A DNA stretch of 64,000 nucleotides from Cedecea neteri (lineage in GTDB: Bacteria > Pseudomonadota > Gammaproteobacteria > Enterobacterales > Enterobacteriaceae): positions 558,001 through 622,000 of the forward strand of contig NZ_CP009451.1 in assembly GCF_000757825.1 (NCBI RefSeq). The letters are read 5' to 3'. Shown in pieces: positions 11,901 to 18,788 of this stretch. Below the pieces are notes generated by a model that saw only the letters and a list, made by a program, of their open reading frames with translations, did no database searches and was not told where the DNA came from. The translations under genes and the position numbers were made by a program. Position 1 is the stretch's first letter; every line of letters starts with the position of its first letter.

Positions 11901-12375
11901 CTCCAGTGTCTATACAATTAATATAGTTACAAACGAACAGTTGAATATTGTTGTACAGACTTCTCTTAACGGCTCGGCTATCGGTAATAATAGTGCCTTA
12001 CCAGGTGTGCAGGTTACCAATGGAAGGCAAATAGATTTTACCCAACTCTCCTCACATGGAAAAGTTGCTCGCGTTGATTTGGGAGATGATAAAAGTGCGC
12101 TGACACTATCCCTGTCGGATGTATTGCAGTCGGACAGTAACATCTTTGATGATAAAATTTTTGCAGGTTTAAATACTGCCAATGGCCAACATCAAATGGT
12201 GATCACTTCAGCTAGCGTAAATGCAGGTACATTAACCATCACCAGCGGTACCTGGGTTTATAGCAATGATGTCACTGCCGGAGGACAAACTTATCATGTT
12301 TATAACACAGCTAACAATTCAGCACAGCTGATAGTAGACACCGATATTAAAAACTCAATAACCTCTGTAATCTAA
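5986..12375 (+). CDS. giant Ig-repeat adhesin, paralogue of the upstream protein
   Basis: 2129 aa from ATG 5986; a GTG at 5935 is possible. The N-terminus parallels the first adhesin: a lysine/aspartate-rich segment, a hydrophobic stretch starting at about residue 62 (VAWWWALGASAVGG), then a first Ig repeat (DITGINDNIGTIIGNIARGG) close to that of the upstream protein. About 16 Ig-like repeats follow. Repeats 4-6 are nearly identical copies; later ones are diverged. Between repeats 9 and 10, about residues 1085-1245, lies a non-Ig domain. It contains RFIRISGLSS and WFEIDLGGIYNINSVQVRQ and resembles a discoidin (F5/8 type C) sugar-binding fold. There is no RTX tract. The C-terminus (LSLSDVL ... 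GGQTYHVYN ... AQLIVD) resembles the ends of Bap-like T1SS substrates. Export by the downstream T1SS is inferred. Confidence 0.83.
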   Translation: MKPKTPLSNTPSPALNIKDNNQPVITELNSARNTIAQAKAEVTKDAKKTVDKNDDDDDKKVAWWWALGASAVGGAMAILFNNHHSDHDSKPSAPTNPISPEVTELPVPDITGINDNIGTIIGNIARGGTSDATNPVLSGSISAPLTASQSIKIFDNGNLLGNAIYDSATNTWHYTDTRSLKNGDNPSYTVLVSDSEGRQSPPSTPYVIHISTLPPTATAAITSVIDDVGAITGEVVNGGNTDDTHLQISGNLSGSLADGETVRIYDGGVFLGTATVDNTSNTWSYNDTRTLVNGDKPSYTAQVINSTGIESAAGVAYKVNIVDLLPAATASISRVQDDSGQVARGAVTNDTTLELQGTLDKALEAGDTVRIYDGTLFLGTAVIDNLNLTWNFTDPRTLDDGAKPFYTAKVTNALGSESNAQPGYNVIVDITPPSTTASVTGVADDVGIVTGNVARDGSTDDTSPVVSGTLSSALVTGETVKVYDGTTLLGTATVDSVNNTWSYADTRTLANGSTPSYTARVADAAGNQSAAGTAYTVTIDTTAPTTTAAVTGVADDVGIVTGNVARGGSTDDTSPVVSGTLSSALVTGETVKVYDGTTLLGTANVDSVNNTWSYADTRTLANGSTPSYTARVADAAGNQSAAGTAYTLTIDTTAPITTASVTGVADDVGTVTGNVARGGSTDDTSPVVSGTLNSALVTGETVKIYDGTTLLGTATVNSVNNTWSYADTRTLANGSTPSYTARVADAAGNQSAAGTAYAVTIETAAPTTTANITGVADNVGVTTGNVSNNSSTDDSSLVISGTISATLRSGETLAIYDGNTRLGTATISQGTSWSYTASSLSTGTHSFTARVEKDTGLNGADSASFNTNITSLSTLSASDNVGASTGVLTSRSSTDDATPTLSGTLTAQLLSGEKVGIYDGTTRLGYATVNASGTGWEYTPTTGLSSGEHTFSAKIEKADGTILIASDDFTLTFVPYQTVEITTVNDNAGGSQGNIANNGVTDDITPLIGGTLSATLGSGDSIVVYDGTTRLGTATVDSSNPSALTWSLAVGPLSGGTHNLTARVENTSGQNGATSGERMFIVSGLTLDTFYDDTATSSGPAFNMGNLPLINETRFIRISGLSSYTTLIIGEVYVYSIVNGVLVNVAAGKAGKLTDNNVGWGGFASTGNTDRQAWFEIDLGGIYNINSVQVRQGFASFDDYGVYGSNIVVSTSKTSMNSYTNEQLAQQNINDVYSYFHPGVLRNFTINAPAVVSDDHTPILSGNIATALTAEQHLYIYQGTTRLGEASIDAATGRWSFVLNELNSGTYSFQAKVENSSTVILSSDNINVTISPDQRIQILGARDSEGRNIILSSGELGYDNTPSFTGTLSGALRLGEQLSVYNNGVRVGVATVDNSTLTWSYQSDTLTKSLNRFSFRVEHTTYGYTINGISTDFNYNYLTSSMNASDNFGNLTGKINNGDVTDDTTPLLSGVLSQPLASGEQLAIYDKTLGRIGYAVVDAVTRTWSFTPTLTSGLYNLSAVVENSAGTVISSPSDYQINVVDPGYVPTQVVAITTVTNGGVIVPDGHSIAIPSNSTAVVLNGTLSTQLKPGDVIRIYASGTLLNGYATVDSTGLAWSYTYYSAGLKNVTAEVYNQATGRVSVSSAAKVVNEIITTNAFGGTYGDDVGSVTGETLFRNTSSTARLNTDDNEPEIKLYFTSAVLSVEQISVYLDGVKVGMATLNAARTVATYAFLTPLALGQHSIELKVENQDGTLSNISVSGYVNIIVPSTGALLTTTDITGYTDNQGVNQGTVTTPVSTDDNTPTLRGTISNALRPGESVVIYRNGTKLGSAIVDASGLTWSYTPSLAAGESNITARVENSGTGDLGNFSPRFTYNYAVTSITSLNDDSGFHTGLFASGSSSDDTSPDLRGTLTSPLLAGEHVAIYVDTTKLAGYATVDPITNTWTYSAPGLTVGNHNITAKIVAADDTILSSSSVYTINIVTNEQLNIVVQTSLNGSAIGNNSALPGVQVTNGRQIDFTQLSSHGKVARVDLGDDKSALTLSLSDVLQSDSNIFDDKIFAGLNTANGQHQMVITSASVNAGTLTITSGTWVYSNDVTAGGQTYHVYNTANNSAQLIVDTDIKNSITSVI
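7300..8255 (+). repeat. three near-identical 333-bp tandem repeats inside the adhesin gene
   Basis: Three consecutive copies with an exact 333-bp (111-codon) period: the motif GTTGCGGATGAT recurs at 7309, 7642 and 7975. Only scattered base differences separate the copies. The flanking Ig repeats of the same gene are strongly diverged and more AT-rich. This indicates recent duplication or gene conversion, and copy number may vary between isolates. Confidence 0.9.
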
Positions 12376-12378
12376 CCG

Positions 12379-12420
12379 TAAAGGCCTGATACGGTTTTTT
12401 ATTTCCGTGTCAGGCCTTTA
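12379..12420 (+). terminator. strong hairpin terminator after the second adhesin gene
   Basis: 16-bp stem (arms TAAAGGCCTGATACGG and CCGTGTCAGGCCTTTA, one G:U pair) with a T-rich 10-nt loop, beginning 4 nt after the stop codon. It separates the adhesin transcript from the secretion operon. Confidence 0.75.
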
Positions 12421-12840
12421 AAATAAGGAAATGACAATTGAAAGATTTTACTATCTTCATCTCGTTTCCAATAACAGTAAACCAGTAGCCCTCTATTTCA
12501 CTTCGCCCCGCATCATATAAAAAACAAGAACCGCCATTAGAATATATAAATTTACACATAAAAAAATGCCAGGCCTAGTGATTGAAAAATAACCTCAGAA
12601 AAAAAATGCAATAAAATCAGTCAATTGAAAACAAAGGCAAATCTCACAAACGGTAATCCGAATCAATAAAAATCTCATGTAGATTATATTGCATTGGACA
12701 TCAGCATTGCGAAAAATGCAATTCACCCTAAAATAAAAAATAATCATAAATTTGACTGATTTATATCATCAGTAGCATTAAAGCTATTCACTATTATTTT
12801 ATAAAAATCAAAAAAATTATTTCAATTTCAAGGATTAAGT
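12421..12840. other. AT-rich region upstream of the secretion operon
   Basis: About 420 bp without a supportable ORF, very AT-rich, presumably carrying the promoter of the type I secretion operon. An AAGGA ribosome binding site lies just before the ATG at 12841. No specific operator was recognised. Confidence 0.5.
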
Positions 12841-14145
12841 ATGTTCAGCAAGCCAAGGGTTAATTTCTTGAGAAAGTATCTGACAATAGTATTATTAAGC
12901 GCTTCAGGCTCTACCTTATCGATAGCATCACCAAACACCGAAAGCCTTCACGTTTCGGAAACAAAAAATATTTCTGTAGAAGACATGATTGCTATTGCTT
13001 TTCAATACAATCCCAACGTTACATCCAGTCAATTCAACGTCGATGCAGCGCAGTCAGAAGTCAGCGCTGCAAGAAATCAGTTTCTTCCTACCCCCAGTAT
13101 ATCGTACGGTAATGCGAATAAAGGACGTGATAATTTTAGTGCTAGTTTAACCCAGCCGTTATGGACAGGTGGCAAACTTACATCGGGTCTTGAATATGCA
13201 CAAGCCAGAGTCCGATCGGCCGAGGATGGCGTTTACGAAGTCAAATATAAATTAGCATTGAGTATCATCGATCTCTGGCGAACCTATCAAAGTAAAGTAG
13301 CAGAGGAAAAAGTCACATTACAAACTCTCACACGCTATCAGCGCTATCAAAATATCATCGAAAATCGCATAGCAGGCGGTCGGTCAAGTGAAGCAGATCT
13401 GACCTTTATCCGATCCCGAGTAATGCAAGCGGAGAGCGATCTTGCCACTATTAACGCAGATAAGATAACTGCGTTAAACAATCTTTCACGTGTTGTTGGT
13501 ATTGGTCTTGATTCCAAATACCTTGCATTCTCCTTCCCATTGAATGATAAAAGTTATCCGCTGGAGAAATACCTGGAACGCTCTGTTGAACACTCACCTA
13601 CTCTCAAAAGGCTTCATAGTGATATTCTGGTAGCCAGTCGTCAAGCAGATGTCAAAAGGGCTAATTTATTCCCCAACATTAACCTTGTGGCCTCACGGGA
13701 GCAGTATAAAAATAATAATAGCGGCACACTCACTGACAATAAAATCATGGTCAATATCCAGTATACTCCAGGGGCTGGATTTACCAGTTATTATGATTAT
13801 AGTAATTCAACACAGCGTGTCGACGCCCTGAAATATAACCTTGAGAGTGAAAAAATTTATCTTCAAAATGATATTTACAGTACAGTCGTTAGCCTTAACT
13901 CTGCATTATCGAGAATCAACCTCATCAAAAACCAAACTACTGAAAATAATAAAGTACTTGAATCCTATACGCGACAGTTTGAGTTTGGACAAAAAACATG
14001 GATTGACCTGTTGAACGCAGCCCGAGAGCTTAGCGCCTCTGAAATATCCTATGCCCAGCTACAATCTTCTATTGCCGCTTATGAGTGGAAGTTAAAAATA
14101 TATACTGGGGAATATAAAAAGGAAGGTTTTTCCACCCATGAATAA
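12841..14145 (+). CDS. TolC-family outer membrane channel of type I secretion system
   Basis: 434 aa with an N-terminal signal-like segment (RKYLTIVLLSASGSTLSIAS). The body shows the repeated helical-hairpin pattern of outer membrane efflux proteins, for example SVEDMIAIAFQYNPNV near the start, LWTGGKLTSGLEYAQARV, and a C-terminal FEFGQKTWIDLLNAARELSASEISYAQLQ. It would form the trimeric outer-membrane exit duct for the adhesins. Strong ribosome binding site (AAGGA). It is the first gene of the operon and overlaps the ABC exporter gene by 8 nt, so translation is probably coupled. A dedicated TolC-like subunit inside the cluster, as in LapE-type systems, suggests a self-contained secretion unit. 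Confidence 0.88.
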   Translation: MFSKPRVNFLRKYLTIVLLSASGSTLSIASPNTESLHVSETKNISVEDMIAIAFQYNPNVTSSQFNVDAAQSEVSAARNQFLPTPSISYGNANKGRDNFSASLTQPLWTGGKLTSGLEYAQARVRSAEDGVYEVKYKLALSIIDLWRTYQSKVAEEKVTLQTLTRYQRYQNIIENRIAGGRSSEADLTFIRSRVMQAESDLATINADKITALNNLSRVVGIGLDSKYLAFSFPLNDKSYPLEKYLERSVEHSPTLKRLHSDILVASRQADVKRANLFPNINLVASREQYKNNNSGTLTDNKIMVNIQYTPGAGFTSYYDYSNSTQRVDALKYNLESEKIYLQNDIYSTVVSLNSALSRINLIKNQTTENNKVLESYTRQFEFGQKTWIDLLNAARELSASEISYAQLQSSIAAYEWKLKIYTGEYKKEGFSTHE

Positions 14146-15877
14146 AAAAAAAGCAAATAATGAACACAAAAAAACAATGTCAGTTAAAAAACTCGTTACC
14201 GGGCTATTAAATGATAAGAAATCCATATGGCTTTATGTTTTCCTTGCTGGCTCCACTATCAATTTAATTGCCATTGGTACTGCGTTGTATAGCATGCAGG
14301 TATATGACAGAGTTTTACCAAGACAAGGTACTGACACATTAATTGTTTTGACCATTGGCGTTTTACTGGCCTACTGCTTCCAGTATACATTACAAAAATT
14401 ACGCAGCAGAATTGTTGAGCATATCGTGTCCTATTTGGACAAAACGATTTCAGTTTATATTTATGATTCATTGATGAAAGTCCGCCTTGACGTCATTCCA
14501 GTCAATTCTGGGACCTTCTCTTCACAACTACAAGGTTATGAAGCAATAAGAGGTTTTTTTGTCACTCTATTTTCATTTGGCATTGTTGATGCCCCCTACG
14601 CCATTCTATTTTTATTTGCCCTCTTCCTTCTTTCCGGCCCTCTGGTAGCGTCTATACCAGCAGTGATCTTCCTTATGATGGTTTTGTATGGTGTATTACA
14701 GCATTACAGAATAAGAACTTATTCAAGAAAGAAATTTACCACTCAGAACCGTAAACAAGGATTGCTTCTGGAAACCATTCAAGGGTTGGAAACCATTAAA
14801 GCAAATAACATATTTACGGCATTATCTTCTCGCTGGAATAAGATGTCAGTTGAAGCGTTGGAAAACGATATGGGTATCAGACATATTTCCGAATCAACCG
14901 CCTATACTGCACAATTCTTCCAACAAGTAGGCTATGCGCTTGTCGTAGCCGCAGGTGCAGCATTGGCTGCCACGACAACCAATATCACTAGCGGAGCCAT
15001 TCTTGCCAGCTCAATTATTGCCGGACGAATATTGGCTCCCGTTGCAAGCATTCCTATGCTGTTAGTTCAGGCCGCTCAGGCAAAAGTTGCTGAGAATGCA
15101 TTAAACCAGTTTCTGAAAATGGAAACAGAAAACCAACTAGAAAGTAACACCCTTTCTCCCGATATTTTAAATGGCGAGTGGTGGATTGATAGTATGACTT
15201 ATGAGTTTCCAGGTCGCCATCACCCCTTACAGGTTCCGCGTCTGAAAATTGAAAAAGGTGAAAGAGTAGGGATCATCGGTTCGGTCGGTGCAGGAAAATC
15301 AACCCTACTGAAACTGCTGATCGGCCTTTACCCTCAAACTTCAGGTCAGATACATCTTGATGGCCTTGATATCAGGCACATATCGCGTGAGTCACTAAGC
15401 AACTCCATCGCTTATCTTCCGCAGTCTCCGACCCTTTTTGCCGGTACCTTGCGCTCTAATTTCCAGGTAATCTGCCCTGAGGCAACTGAGCAAGAGATTA
15501 TAAATATTAGTAAAACAACCGGGCTTATAGATCTTATCGCCAATAATCCAAAAGGCCTTGACCTGCCTATTGGAGAAAAAGGAGATGGTTTATCGGCGGG
15601 ACAGCAGCAGCTAATATCTTTGTCTATGGTATTGCTAAGAAACAAAAATATATGGCTTTTCGATGAACCAACCTCTTCTCTTGACCCGGAAACAGAAAGG
15701 CGAGCAATCACAGCAATTAATAATGTTCTAACTGAGAATAGCGTAATGATCATGGTGACACATAAATTTAGCACTCTCGAACTGGTAAATCGACTCATTA
15801 TCATTACGGCTGACGGTCGATTTATTGATGGCCAAAAAAATGATGTCCTCGAATATCTTAAGAGCAATAATAAATAG
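14138..15877 (+). CDS. type I secretion ABC transporter (permease-ATPase)
   Basis: 579-aa inner-membrane half-transporter. The N-terminal membrane domain starts after about 35 residues (LYVFLAGSTINLIAIGTALYSMQVYDRVLP, typical of T1SS exporters). The C-terminal nucleotide-binding domain has Walker A GSVGAGKST (about residue 382), signature LSAGQQQ (about 485) and Walker B IWLFDEPTS (about 504). It lacks the N-terminal C39 or C39-like domain of HlyB and LapB exporters, so its length matches PrtD-type exporters (about 575 aa). Its likely substrates are the two giant adhesins upstream. It overlaps the TolC-like gene at its 5' end and is followed 9 nt later by the adaptor gene. Confidence 0.9.
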   Translation: MNKKKANNEHKKTMSVKKLVTGLLNDKKSIWLYVFLAGSTINLIAIGTALYSMQVYDRVLPRQGTDTLIVLTIGVLLAYCFQYTLQKLRSRIVEHIVSYLDKTISVYIYDSLMKVRLDVIPVNSGTFSSQLQGYEAIRGFFVTLFSFGIVDAPYAILFLFALFLLSGPLVASIPAVIFLMMVLYGVLQHYRIRTYSRKKFTTQNRKQGLLLETIQGLETIKANNIFTALSSRWNKMSVEALENDMGIRHISESTAYTAQFFQQVGYALVVAAGAALAATTTNITSGAILASSIIAGRILAPVASIPMLLVQAAQAKVAENALNQFLKMETENQLESNTLSPDILNGEWWIDSMTYEFPGRHHPLQVPRLKIEKGERVGIIGSVGAGKSTLLKLLIGLYPQTSGQIHLDGLDIRHISRESLSNSIAYLPQSPTLFAGTLRSNFQVICPEATEQEIINISKTTGLIDLIANNPKGLDLPIGEKGDGLSAGQQQLISLSMVLLRNKNIWLFDEPTSSLDPETERRAITAINNVLTENSVMIMVTHKFSTLELVNRLIIITADGRFIDGQKNDVLEYLKSNNK

Positions 15878-15886
15878 GCAATAATA

Positions 15887-17053
15887 ATGAGAACAAAATT
15901 TGATTATATTCGCGTAAGTCTATTAATACTGATAATTGTTACTCTACTTGCCTGCTTAATTGTATGGGCATCAGTTAGCAAGATTGAATCGGTTGCACGA
16001 GCTCGAGGCAATGTTATAGCAGCCCAGCGTACCCAAGTAATACAGGCATCTACAGATGGTGTTATATCACAAATAAACATCAGCGAAGGTCAGCACGTAA
16101 AAAAAGGGCAAGTGCTTGTTAATATGGAACAAGAACAAGCTCAGGCTGCATTACAAGATCTTGAAGGAAAAGTTGCTGCACTACGCACTTCACTTTCCCG
16201 TTTACAAGCAGAGGTTTATGGCAGGCCTTTGCAGTTTCCAGAGTCTACCCAAAAATATGATGTTTTTATCTCGAACCAGACCGAACTTTATAACCGTAGG
16301 AAAGAAGCACTGTCTGCCGAAATTAATGCGTTAACAAAAAGCAAAAATTTGGTTTCACGTGAAAGAGAGTTAGCAAGCCGGTTGCTTAAAACCGGTGATA
16401 TTGGTCAGGCTGATGTACTGCGATTGGAGCGACAGCAGGTTGATCTAGAGGGACAAATAACGGCTAAGCAAAATAAATTCTTCCAGGATGCGCAAGCTGA
16501 ACTAACAAAAGTTGATGAAGAACTATCCACTCAGGAACAGGTCCTGGCAGATCGCGAAATTAACTTCTCACGCACTCGTATCATCTCACCTGTGGACGGC
16601 ATAGTTTCAAAAATAGAAATTAATACTGCAGGTGCCAGAGTGCGTCCTGGAGATATTATAATGAACATACTACCTACCTCTTCAAAGTTAATTATTGAGG
16701 TTAAAATGCCACCTGCTGACATTGGGAATATTCGAGTTAACCTTCCAGCATCAGTTAAACTAGATGCTTATGATTACACTATATATGGCACACTCCCCGG
16801 CACGGTATCTTATATAAGCCCAGATGCCCTGGTGGACAAGACAGCTAAAGGTGACGAATTTTACTATCGCGTACACATCGTGATTGATTATGCATTCCTT
16901 CTCGAACACAACAGAGAAAAACCATCTCAAAAAATTGATTTACAACCCGGAATGACCAGTACAGTAGAGGTTTTTACTGGAGAACGAACTATTTTAGAGT
17001 ATATGGCAAAACCGCTTATAAAAACCTTTTCCGAGTCTTTAGGCGAAAAATAA
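15887..17053 (+). CDS. HlyD-family periplasmic adaptor of type I secretion
   Basis: 388 aa. One N-terminal membrane segment (LLILIIVTLLACLIVWASV), then a split lipoyl/barrel-sandwich domain (RARGNVIAAQRTQVIQAST ... TRIISPVDGIVSKIEINTAGARVRPGDII) separated by a long predicted coiled coil (about residues 90-225). A C-terminal beta domain ends in LQPGMTSTVEV. This is the membrane fusion protein linking the ABC exporter to the outer-membrane channel. It is third in the operon, 9 nt after the exporter gene, and at usual family size (HlyD 478, PrtE about 440). Confidence 0.9.
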   Translation: MRTKFDYIRVSLLILIIVTLLACLIVWASVSKIESVARARGNVIAAQRTQVIQASTDGVISQINISEGQHVKKGQVLVNMEQEQAQAALQDLEGKVAALRTSLSRLQAEVYGRPLQFPESTQKYDVFISNQTELYNRRKEALSAEINALTKSKNLVSRERELASRLLKTGDIGQADVLRLERQQVDLEGQITAKQNKFFQDAQAELTKVDEELSTQEQVLADREINFSRTRIISPVDGIVSKIEINTAGARVRPGDIIMNILPTSSKLIIEVKMPPADIGNIRVNLPASVKLDAYDYTIYGTLPGTVSYISPDALVDKTAKGDEFYYRVHIVIDYAFLLEHNREKPSQKIDLQPGMTSTVEVFTGERTILEYMAKPLIKTFSESLGEK

Positions 17054-17106
17054 TAACAATCAACCAGCTCATTAGAAAAATTCACCAACAAAGGGAGAAT
17101 ACCAAA

Positions 17107-17436
17107 ATGAAACCACATATATTCATCTTTTTAGCTTGCACTACTTCTATAGGTGCATTGCATGCATCAACAAACAAAGTAATGAAAAGTTTTTCAGCTG
17201 ATGGTCAATTACTTAGCCAAATCCCTGTAGGTTCAGGCCCTATTGGCTTTGGAAAAGACTGCAAGCAATCACAGTGTTTTTACGTCGGAAAAGAGTCTGA
17301 TAATTTTAATTTCACTAATGAGAAAAATTTACAACAACAAAGACGACATGACCCATCAGCAAAATATAGTATGGACGATGGTGATGGTAGCCCCCCATCA
17401 ATCGGCTTTGGTTACACCTGGAGCCTTGACGATTAA
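17107..17436 (+). CDS. small secreted protein of unknown function, T1SS operon
   Basis: 109 aa that I do not recognise. It has a good ribosome binding site (AAAGGGAG about 10 nt before the ATG) and a Sec-type signal peptide (FIFLACTTSIGALHA, cut near HAS). The mature part is short and polar, with one closely spaced cysteine pair (DCKQSQC), glycine motifs (GSGPIGFG, PSIGFGYTW) and an acidic DDGDG stretch. It lies 53 bp after the adaptor gene on the same strand, followed by a hairpin terminator, so it is probably the last gene of the secretion operon. Because it looks Sec-exported, it is not an obvious T1SS substrate. A periplasmic accessory or retention role is only a guess. Confidence 0.6.
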   Translation: MKPHIFIFLACTTSIGALHASTNKVMKSFSADGQLLSQIPVGSGPIGFGKDCKQSQCFYVGKESDNFNFTNEKNLQQQRRHDPSAKYSMDDGDGSPPSIGFGYTWSLDD

Positions 17437-17446
17437 TTAACAACAA

Positions 17447-17477
17447 AAGTCCTGCAAGATACTTTCTTGCAGGACTT
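17447..17477. terminator. perfect 13-bp hairpin, likely bidirectional terminator
   Basis: Arms AAGTCCTGCAAGA and TCTTGCAGGACTT with a 5-nt loop, located between convergent genes (stop codons at 17436 and 17518). An A-rich sequence precedes it and an AT-rich tail follows, which fits a shared terminator. Confidence 0.7.
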
Positions 17478-17517
17478 ATAAATTTAAAGCTATACAGTAA
17501 CTCACCCATCATTATAC

Positions 17518-17862
17518 TCAATCACTAATGATTATCTCATCCCATCCACGGCTATACATGCAGTTTCTGATCAAGACTTCTCGATATTGGCTGTTAGCAT
17601 CATCAATATCATTTTTTATCCACACGTCATAATTTTCTTTTTCCCATTTACCATTCCCTTTCTTATCTTTTTTTTCATAACTGTAACCATGAGAGCTACT
17701 ATTAAAAATTTTGTTATCCGGCGGTAAATTTTCCAGAGCCATTGCATGGCAAGAAGTATACTCCTTACTCATATCCAGGTCATTCTTACCTGGTTTCACC
17801 CACTTGTATTGAGTGCAGGAAGAAACAGAAAATACAATAAGAAAAAATATAACAATCTTCAT
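17518..17862 (-). CDS. small putative lipoprotein, unknown function
   Basis: 114 aa with a lipoprotein-type signal: a short charged start, hydrophobic FFLIVFSVSS, then Cys16 as the acylation site. The mature part begins TQYKWVKPGKNDLDMSKEYTSC and ends RNCMYSRGWDEI. The W..PG...D......C and C-terminal C...RGW pattern resembles small uncharacterised enterobacterial lipoproteins. Ribosome binding site AAGGTG before the ATG. AT-rich like the secretion block, so it probably belongs to the same accessory region. Function unknown. Confidence 0.65.
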   Translation of the reverse strand: MKIVIFFLIVFSVSSCTQYKWVKPGKNDLDMSKEYTSCHAMALENLPPDNKIFNSSSHGYSYEKKDKKGNGKWEKENYDVWIKNDIDDANSQYREVLIRNCMYSRGWDEIIISD

Positions 17863-18180
17863 ACTTACACCTTAAAATTAAGAACTGTGAATTAGTACGC
17901 AAAAACTCTATTACTAGCATCGCATTGAGGTAGTCAACACTTATGTTACAATGCATCCGCTACATATCAAAACCACTGGGATATGTAAAAAAATACAATT
18001 GAGGATAATAGTGAGTTAAACACAAAACTCTAACTCCGGTATGGATTAGGATTTTTTCCAGATATGATGAATTAATCTTATTTTCGAATAAAACACTACC
18101 ATTCCCTTTAATTATAAATTAAAATTTGATCACATTGTGTTGACTTTCACCTTGTTAGAATTGGCATCATATTAAATACG

Positions 18181-18204
18181 CGCTCCGTCAGGGGCGTTTT
18201 TTTT
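18181..18204 (+). terminator. short GC hairpin followed by eight Ts
   Basis: CGCTCC-GTCA-GGGGCG (6 bp with one G:U) followed directly by a run of eight T. This is an intrinsic-terminator signature on the + strand, but no + strand gene precedes it closely. It may end an unannotated transcript or be the relic of one. Confidence 0.5.
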
Positions 18205-18285
18205 ATGCTTTATTCATACGTAAAAATCAAGGCATCAAGAATAAAAACCGCGTACCCCACATTATATACATTGCATATAGAATCT

Positions 18286-18335
18286 GGCACATCTCCACGT
18301 GATCTGTAAAACAACAGCTAACGCGGAGATGTGCC
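18286..18335. repeat. inverted repeat just downstream of pgaD
   Basis: Perfect 11-bp arms GGCACATCTCC and GGAGATGTGCC, extended 3 more bp after a mismatch, with a loop of about 20 nt. It starts 15 bp past the pgaD stop and could form the 3' hairpin of the pga mRNA. No T run follows on the minus strand, so it is not a standard terminator. Confidence 0.5.
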
Positions 18336-18350
18336 GTATCGATGAAGCAC

Positions 18351-18788
18351 TTACGTCCGTTCTGCAGTTTCCTCACTTCTTTTTAAATGAATTATCTGCC
18401 CAATCTGGTCGTGATAAACCGTGAGCTGGTTGTACTGGCTCATCTCCGAAACGAGCTGCGTCGACAGGTTAAAACTGCGGGCCAGCTCGCTAAGCTGAAG
18501 CGGGCTATGCTCGTCGTGGTATCGGTCGCTGTACCGGCGCAGGCTGTACTGATACCAGAGGATCAGCAGCCAGCCGTTTATTGCGGCAATCAGCAAATAC
18601 AGCAGCACGGAATTGAGCGACTGCGCGAATATTTCCCCGCGCTGGCCGGGCAGCAGCATCAGCTGAAGCAGCAGATTTTTCCACACAAAGAACAGAAAGC
18701 CGGCCCAGGCAATCGCGGTTAACAGGCCGTCGAACAGGCGCGGCCCCAGTCGGTCTTCGGTCAATATCAGCGTGTTGGTCTGCATCAT
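18351..18788 (-). CDS. pgaD: PgaD, PNAG synthase accessory membrane protein
   Basis: 145 aa (E. coli about 137). Two hydrophobic segments near the N-terminus ([20 protein letters not shown] and [20 protein letters not shown]), then a cytoplasmic tail. PgaD pairs with PgaC in the inner membrane, and in E. coli both together bind c-di-GMP to activate polymerisation. It is last in the pgaABCD order and overlaps pgaC by 4 nt (ATGA). Sequence similarity is modest, as usual for this fast-evolving subunit; the assignment rests on topology, size and position. Confidence 0.85.
   Translation of the reverse strand: MMQTNTLILTEDRLGPRLFDGLLTAIAWAGFLFFVWKNLLLQLMLLPGQRGEIFAQSLNSVLLYLLIAAINGWLLILWYQYSLRRYSDRYHDEHSPLQLSELARSFNLSTQLVSEMSQYNQLTVYHDQIGQIIHLKRSEETAERT

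Larger units (their letters stand above)
17863..18350. other. intergenic region, no gene seen
   Basis: About 490 bp between the lipoprotein gene and pgaD. It contains an 8-bp inverted repeat TACATATC/GATATGTA (17961-17987), a hairpin plus T run (18181-18204) and an 11-bp inverted repeat next to pgaD (18286-18335). Base composition shifts from AT-rich on the left to GC-rich on the right, so the accessory block probably ends here. No supportable ORF. Confidence 0.5.
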
